Assembly: GCA_965656605.1 (NCBI GenBank) | Contig: CBFHLC010000003.1 | Coordinates: 25,088-89,087 of the forward strand | DNA: 64,000 nucleotides | Reading direction: 5' to 3' | From: Litorivicinus sp965656605 | GTDB taxonomy: Bacteria > Pseudomonadota > Gammaproteobacteria > Pseudomonadales > Litorivicinaceae | Shown here: positions 60,063 to 64,000 of the stretch, in pieces | Position numbering within the stretch: position 1 is the first letter of the stretch | Layout of the letters: every line of letters starts with the position of its first letter | Made by a program: the position numbers and the translations under genes | The notes under the pieces: model-generated | Databases searched by the model: none | Told to the model about the DNA's origin: nothing | The model's input: only the letters and a program-made list of their open reading frames with translations

Positions 60063-61079
60063 ATGCAAGTTGAACAGATTTCTAACCAAGCACTGGATGC
60101 CGTCGAGGCCGCTGATTCTATCGAGGCGCTTGAAGCCCTCCGGGTTCAGTATTTGGGTAAAAAAGGCGAGCTGACTTCTCAGCTTAAAGCGCTGGGCCAG
60201 ATGGAGCCTGAGCAACGCAAAGAAGCCGGAGCTTTGGTCAACAAAGCCAAGCAAAAGGTGGAGTCGGCGATTGCCGAACGTCAAAGCATTTTAAAAACGG
60301 CCGCTTTGCAGGCCCGTCTGCAGGCCGAGTCGATTGATGTCTCGTTGCCCGGTCGTAATCGCCAAGCGGGCAGTGCCCACCCGGTCTCAAAAACCATGGA
60401 GCGGATGCAGCAATTCTTCGCATCAGTGGGTTATTCGGTGGCTGAAGGCCCCGAGATCGAGGACGACTGGCACAACTTCGAAGCCTTAAACATCCCATCG
60501 CATCATCCAGCGCGTGCCATGCATGACACCTTCTACTTCCCTGACGGACAGCTGCTACGCACGCACACGTCGCCTGTGCAGATCCGTGCCATGTTGGAGC
60601 AAGGTGCGCCGATTCGTGTCATCGCGCCGGGTCGTGTCTATCGCTGTGACTACGATGTGACTCACAGCCCCATGTTCCACCAGGTCGAGGGTCTGGTCGT
60701 CGACAAGGGCATCAGCATGGCGGATCTAAAGGGCACCGTGACCGAGTTTTTGCGAGTGTTCTTTGAGAAAGATCTGCAGGTGCGTTTCCGTGCCAGCTAC
60801 TTCCCCTTTACCGAGCCTAGTGCCGAGGTCGACATGGAATGTGTCATCTGTGGTGGCGAGGGTTGCCGGGTGTGTTCAGGTACCGGCTGGTTGGAAGTCA
60901 TGGGTTGCGGCATGGTCCACCCCGAGGTGTTCCGCCACGCCGGTGTCGACACCGAGCAGTACAGCGGTTTTGCCTTTGGCATGGGCGTTGAGCGTTTGGC
61001 GATGTTGCGTTACGGCGTTAACGATCTGCGGTTGTTCTTCGAGAACGATCTGCGATTCCTCAAACAATTCAGCGCCTAA
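60063..61079 (+). CDS. pheS: Phenylalanine--tRNA ligase alpha subunit
   Basis: Catalytic subunit of the class II heterotetramer. 338 residues: N-terminal coiled coil, then motif 2 (RVYRCDYDVTHSPMFHQVEGL) and motif 3 (GFAFGMGVERLAML). Cys-containing CVICGGEGCRVCSGTGW insert is common in this subunit. Nine bases precede pheT. Confidence 0.97.
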   Translation: MQVEQISNQALDAVEAADSIEALEALRVQYLGKKGELTSQLKALGQMEPEQRKEAGALVNKAKQKVESAIAERQSILKTAALQARLQAESIDVSLPGRNRQAGSAHPVSKTMERMQQFFASVGYSVAEGPEIEDDWHNFEALNIPSHHPARAMHDTFYFPDGQLLRTHTSPVQIRAMLEQGAPIRVIAPGRVYRCDYDVTHSPMFHQVEGLVVDKGISMADLKGTVTEFLRVFFEKDLQVRFRASYFPFTEPSAEVDMECVICGGEGCRVCSGTGWLEVMGCGMVHPEVFRHAGVDTEQYSGFAFGMGVERLAMLRYGVNDLRLFFENDLRFLKQFSA

Positions 61080-61088
61080 GGAGCCCAC

Positions 61089-63452
61089 ATGCTAGTAAGT
61101 GAACAGTGGTTGCGTACTTGGGTTAATCCCAGTCAGACAACCGATGAAATCGTATCTCTGGTGACCTTCGCGGGCCTGGAAGTTGACGGCGTAACATCGC
61201 CAGCCAAAGCGTTCGATGACGTCGTGGTGGCCCGCATCGAGGCGGTTGAACAGCATCCCGATGCAGACAAGCTTCGGGTTTGTACGGTCAGTGATGGCAC
61301 CGATACCCATCAAGTGGTCTGTGGTGCGGCCAACGCCCGTCAGGGGCTTGTGGCTCCGTTGGCGCGGGTGGGAGCAACCCTCGAAGCCGGCTTTAAGATT
61401 AAAAAAGCCAAGTTGCGTGGCGTTGAGTCTTTCGGAATGTTGTGTGGCGCAGACGAGCTAGGTCTGTCTGACGAGCGCGACGGGTTAATGGAGTTGCCTG
61501 CGGATGCGCCGCTAGGCACTAATTTGCGCGAGTATTTGTCGCTGAATGACGCGATTATCGAGATCGATTTGACCCCGAACCGCGGTGATTGCTTTGGTCT
61601 GCGCGGTATCGCTCGCGAAGTTGGCGTGTTGACCCGTACCCAGGTGACAGAGCCTGCGATCGAGTCGGTCGCGGCCAGCATTGCAGACGAGTTGCCTGTC
61701 GAGCTGATCGACTCTGCCGGTTGTCCTCGTTATCTAGGCCGTGTCATTCAGGGTGTTGATCTCAGTCAGCCCAGCCCGGCGTGGCTGGTTGAGCGCCTGC
61801 GCCGTGCTGGCGTGCGTTCAATCGATCCGGCGGTGGATGTCACCAACTACGTGATGCTAGAGCTGGGCCAGCCTATGCACGCCTTTGACAAGGCTCAGAT
61901 CGACGGAGGCATTCAGGTGCGCCGTGGCGGAGCCGGTGAAGTACTCACCTTGTTAGATGGCAAAGAAGTGACTTTAGACGAAGACGTGTTGGTCATCGCG
62001 GATCACAGCAAGCCATTGGCGTTGGCAGGCATTATGGGTGGTGAACACTCAGGTGTTGCAGACAGCACGCAGGATTTGTTCCTGGAAGTGGCGTGGTTCA
62101 ATCCTCTGACTATTGCCGGCCGGGCGCGTCGCTTTGGTCTGCACACCGATGCGTCGCATCGTTACGAGCGGGGCGTAGACTCGCAATTGCAAGCCGCGGC
62201 AATGGAGCGCGCAACGCAGCTGTTGTTGGATATTGTTGGCGGTACCGCAGGCCCTGTGACTGTTGCCGAGTCTGCCGCCGATTTGCCAGCACCGCGCACG
62301 GTCGAGTTGCGTGTGGATCGCCTGCAAGCGCAATTGGATCTGGAAATGCCCTCGGATCAGGTCACCGACATTCTGGATCGCCTGGGTCTGGCGCCGCAGT
62401 TTGACGGTACGACGTGGGTTTGTACCGCTCCTAGTTGGCGTCACGACATCTCGATCGAGCAGGACTTGGTCGAGGAAATCGCTCGGGTCTATGGCTACGA
62501 CAACCTGCCCTCAAAGATGCCGGCTGCCACCAATGGCATGCCTCGTCTGGCAGAATCGATCCGCGACAAGAACCGCCTGCGCAGCCAGCTAGTCGATCTG
62601 GGTTTGAACGAAGTCATCACCTACAGCTTTGTTAACCCCGACTTGCACAACCGTTTCCATGGCACCGAAAACGTCATGGACTTGGCTAACCCGATCACGG
62701 CTGATTTGGTGCGAATGCGCCAGTCGATGGCGCCGGGTTTAACGCAGGCCGCGAGCTACAACCTGAATCGCCAGCATAAGGGCGTGGCTATCTTCGAAGT
62801 CGGTCAGTGCTTTGTCGCAGTCGACGGCGAGCTGACCCAGAACGATCGTATCGGTGTGTTGCTGTCAGGCGATGTCGCTCAGTGGGACTGGCAGCAGCCG
62901 GTTCGCGCCAATGATTTCTACGATCTTAAAGGCGTGGTAGAGGGTCTGTTGGCCGAGGTGGCACAGCCAGTGACTTACACAGCGTGTGAACGTCAGGGTA
63001 TGCATCCAGGCCAAACGGCCGAGGTGTGGGTCGGCGATCGCTTGATCGGCGTGATGGGAGCATTGCACCCCGAAACGGCAGAAGCGTTAGATCTGCCGCT
63101 GAACACCTTTGTTGCCGATCTAGAGTTGGCGGCGGTGGTGACGGGGCAGGTGGCTAGCTTCAAGCCGTTGTCCAAATTCCCAGCCAGCGGTCGGGACTTG
63201 GCGTTATTGGTTAAGGATCAAAACTGGTCAGACATCCAAGCCTGCATTGCCAAGGCAGCCGGTAACAAACTGGATCGTGTGGTGTTGTTTGATGTTTACC
63301 GCGGCAAGGGTCTACCTGAAGGTCATGCCAGTCTGGCAGTCAATCTGTCCTGGCGCGACCAGGAAGGCACCATTGAAGACGCCGAAATCAACGCTGCGGT
63401 CGAGCAAGTGTTGGCGTCGCTAGACAGTCAATTAGGCGTAACACTGCGCTAA
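61089..63452 (+). CDS. pheT: Phenylalanine--tRNA ligase beta subunit
   Basis: 787 residues. Order: tRNA-binding EMAP-type domain (about 40-150), B3/B4 editing domain (about 210-380), B5 domain (about 400-475), core, and the FDX-ACB anticodon domain at the end (FKPLSKFPASGRDLALLV). Edits Tyr-tRNA-Phe and holds the tRNA. Confidence 0.97.
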   Translation: MLVSEQWLRTWVNPSQTTDEIVSLVTFAGLEVDGVTSPAKAFDDVVVARIEAVEQHPDADKLRVCTVSDGTDTHQVVCGAANARQGLVAPLARVGATLEAGFKIKKAKLRGVESFGMLCGADELGLSDERDGLMELPADAPLGTNLREYLSLNDAIIEIDLTPNRGDCFGLRGIAREVGVLTRTQVTEPAIESVAASIADELPVELIDSAGCPRYLGRVIQGVDLSQPSPAWLVERLRRAGVRSIDPAVDVTNYVMLELGQPMHAFDKAQIDGGIQVRRGGAGEVLTLLDGKEVTLDEDVLVIADHSKPLALAGIMGGEHSGVADSTQDLFLEVAWFNPLTIAGRARRFGLHTDASHRYERGVDSQLQAAAMERATQLLLDIVGGTAGPVTVAESAADLPAPRTVELRVDRLQAQLDLEMPSDQVTDILDRLGLAPQFDGTTWVCTAPSWRHDISIEQDLVEEIARVYGYDNLPSKMPAATNGMPRLAESIRDKNRLRSQLVDLGLNEVITYSFVNPDLHNRFHGTENVMDLANPITADLVRMRQSMAPGLTQAASYNLNRQHKGVAIFEVGQCFVAVDGELTQNDRIGVLLSGDVAQWDWQQPVRANDFYDLKGVVEGLLAEVAQPVTYTACERQGMHPGQTAEVWVGDRLIGVMGALHPETAEALDLPLNTFVADLELAAVVTGQVASFKPLSKFPASGRDLALLVKDQNWSDIQACIAKAAGNKLDRVVLFDVYRGKGLPEGHASLAVNLSWRDQEGTIEDAEINAAVEQVLASLDSQLGVTLR

Positions 63453-63565
63453 TCAATACGCGCAGTTAGGCTCTACTGGGTCTAGCTGTGCCCACTAACT
63501 CGTTTAATTGCTTGAGTTTTTTCCGTTTCAGTACCATAGTGCTGTGACAACGGAGGGGATAGTAC

Positions 63566-63910
63566 GTGTCTGCGCTGAGCAAGGCTGAATTGGCGGATTT
63601 CATTAGCGAAGTCATCGGACTGAGCAAACGTGAAGCCAAGGATTTAGTCGAAGAGTTTTTCGAGGAAATCAGCACCGCTTTAATTAACGGTACAGACGTG
63701 CGCCTGTCAGGTTTTGGTAATTTTACCACCCGCGACAAGGCCCCTCGACCCGGTCGAAACCCCAAGACCGGTGAAGAAATTCCGATTACCGCCCGACGGG
63801 TGGTGTCATTCAGGGCCGGTCAGAAGTTGCGCCACCGCGTGGATGCCGTCATTGATGGCAGCGACTATGAAACCGACTGGATGAGTGCAGACGACCATGA
63901 CGATGACTGA
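63566..63910 (+). CDS. ihfA: Integration host factor subunit alpha
   Basis: 114 residues. LTKAE-like start (LSKAELADFISEVIGLSKREAKDLV), LSGFGNFTTRDKAPRPGRNPKTGEEIPI with the intercalating Pro, then VVSFRAGQKL. The C-terminus extends about 12-15 residues past the usual end with an acidic tail (WMSADDHDDD). GTG start with GGAGGGG upstream. It follows pheT by 113 bases holding a possible but unproven promoter (TTGAGT region). Confidence 0.95.
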   Translation: MSALSKAELADFISEVIGLSKREAKDLVEEFFEEISTALINGTDVRLSGFGNFTTRDKAPRPGRNPKTGEEIPITARRVVSFRAGQKLRHRVDAVIDGSDYETDWMSADDHDDD

Positions 63911-64000
63911 TCCAAATAGCGACGACGATCAGATGGATCTGATTGGGTCGGGCGAGTTACCCGTTCCACACATCCCTGACATCATTCCGGCCGAGGCAGA
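63897..64000 (+). CDS. Start of a further gene, cut by window edge
   Basis: An open frame begins at ATG 63897 (or 63903) inside the ihfA 3' end and stays open to the window end (about 34 codons: Asp-rich, then LPVPHIPDI). In this position most gammaproteobacteria have a MerR-family regulator, but no helix-turn-helix is reached here, so the identity is only inferred. Confidence 0.4.
   Translation, partial: MTMTDPNSDDDQMDLIGSGELPVPHIPDIIPAEA

Noticed and set aside
1..64000. CRISPR arrays, insertion sequences, prophage, rRNA
   Set aside because: I looked for regular direct repeats, transposase motifs, phage genes and rRNA signatures on both strands and saw none.

Overview
This window is about 64 kb of gene-dense chromosome from a gammaproteobacterium. 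Genes are packed head to tail with many 1-4 bp overlaps. There are no insertion sequences, phage genes, CRISPR arrays or rRNA operons, and no gene-free gap longer than 300 bases. Gene content and order match the Pseudomonas/Oceanospirillales side of the class: ccmABCDEFGHI beside FliK/FlhB-like genes, smc-zipA-ligA, yciO-trpS-scpA-scpB-rluB, gyrA-serC-pheA-tyrA::aroA-cmk-rpsA-ihfB, and thrS-infC-rpmI-rplT-pheS-pheT-ihfA. The lineage looks marine and fairly streamlined; a Litorivicinus-like oceanospirillalean is my guess, not a result. TTG start codons are unusually common.

Layout. 1-7.0 kb: the end of glutathione reductase, an FAD-oxidoreductase::SelD fusion, propionyl-CoA synthetase, tRNA 2-selenouridine synthase (mnmH), a small winged-helix-like protein, a GNAT acetyltransferase and a class I glutamine amidotransferase. 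The gor/selD/mnmH set points to use of selenium in tRNA wobble uridine. 7.0-10.4 kb: tRNA-Thr, an EAL-domain protein, and FlhB-like and FliK-like proteins. 10.35-17.1 kb: a complete ccmA-I cytochrome c maturation operon ending in a strong terminator. 17.1-24 kb: smc, zipA, ligA and a transglycosylase-like lipoprotein. 24-26.7 kb, minus strand: a stand-alone MnmC2-type oxidoreductase, an SH3/TM protein, YciI and YciB. 26.7-30.8 kb: yciO, trpS, scpA, scpB, rluB. 30.8-34.4 kb, minus strand: a diguanylate cyclase, a YciK-type SDR, ubiG and an MTA/SAH deaminase.

34.5-46.4 kb: gyrA, serC, pheA, a tyrA::aroA fusion, cmk, rpsA, a periplasmic protein of unknown function, ihfB, lapA, pyrF and a ComEA-like protein. 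This joins chromosome topology, serine and aromatic amino acid synthesis, nucleotide synthesis and translation in one directional run. 46.4-51.7 kb: two SDR-fold proteins that both lack the YxxxK catalytic pair, flanking tRNA-Asn, then a TAXI-type TRAP transporter (binding protein plus fused permease). 51.7-54.2 kb: a 64-residue unknown, uvrB and tRNA-Val. 54.1-56.7 kb, minus strand: an orphan HAMP-PAS histidine kinase followed by a small membrane protein carrying a chemoreceptor-tip-like helical hairpin, with a perfect 13-bp inverted repeat on its start codon. 56.8-64 kb: thrS, infC, rpmI, rplT, pheS, pheT, ihfA and the first codons of one more gene.

The strongest leads are the gor-(FAD::SelD)-mnmH selenium module, the histidine kinase/MCP-tip pair with its start-codon hairpin, and the twin catalytic-residue-less SDRs beside the TAXI-TRAP transporter. 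RNA-level signals of interest are a hairpin between infC and rpmI, a UUCG hairpin inside the transporter operon, and tRNA promoters that share a CGCGCC discriminator.
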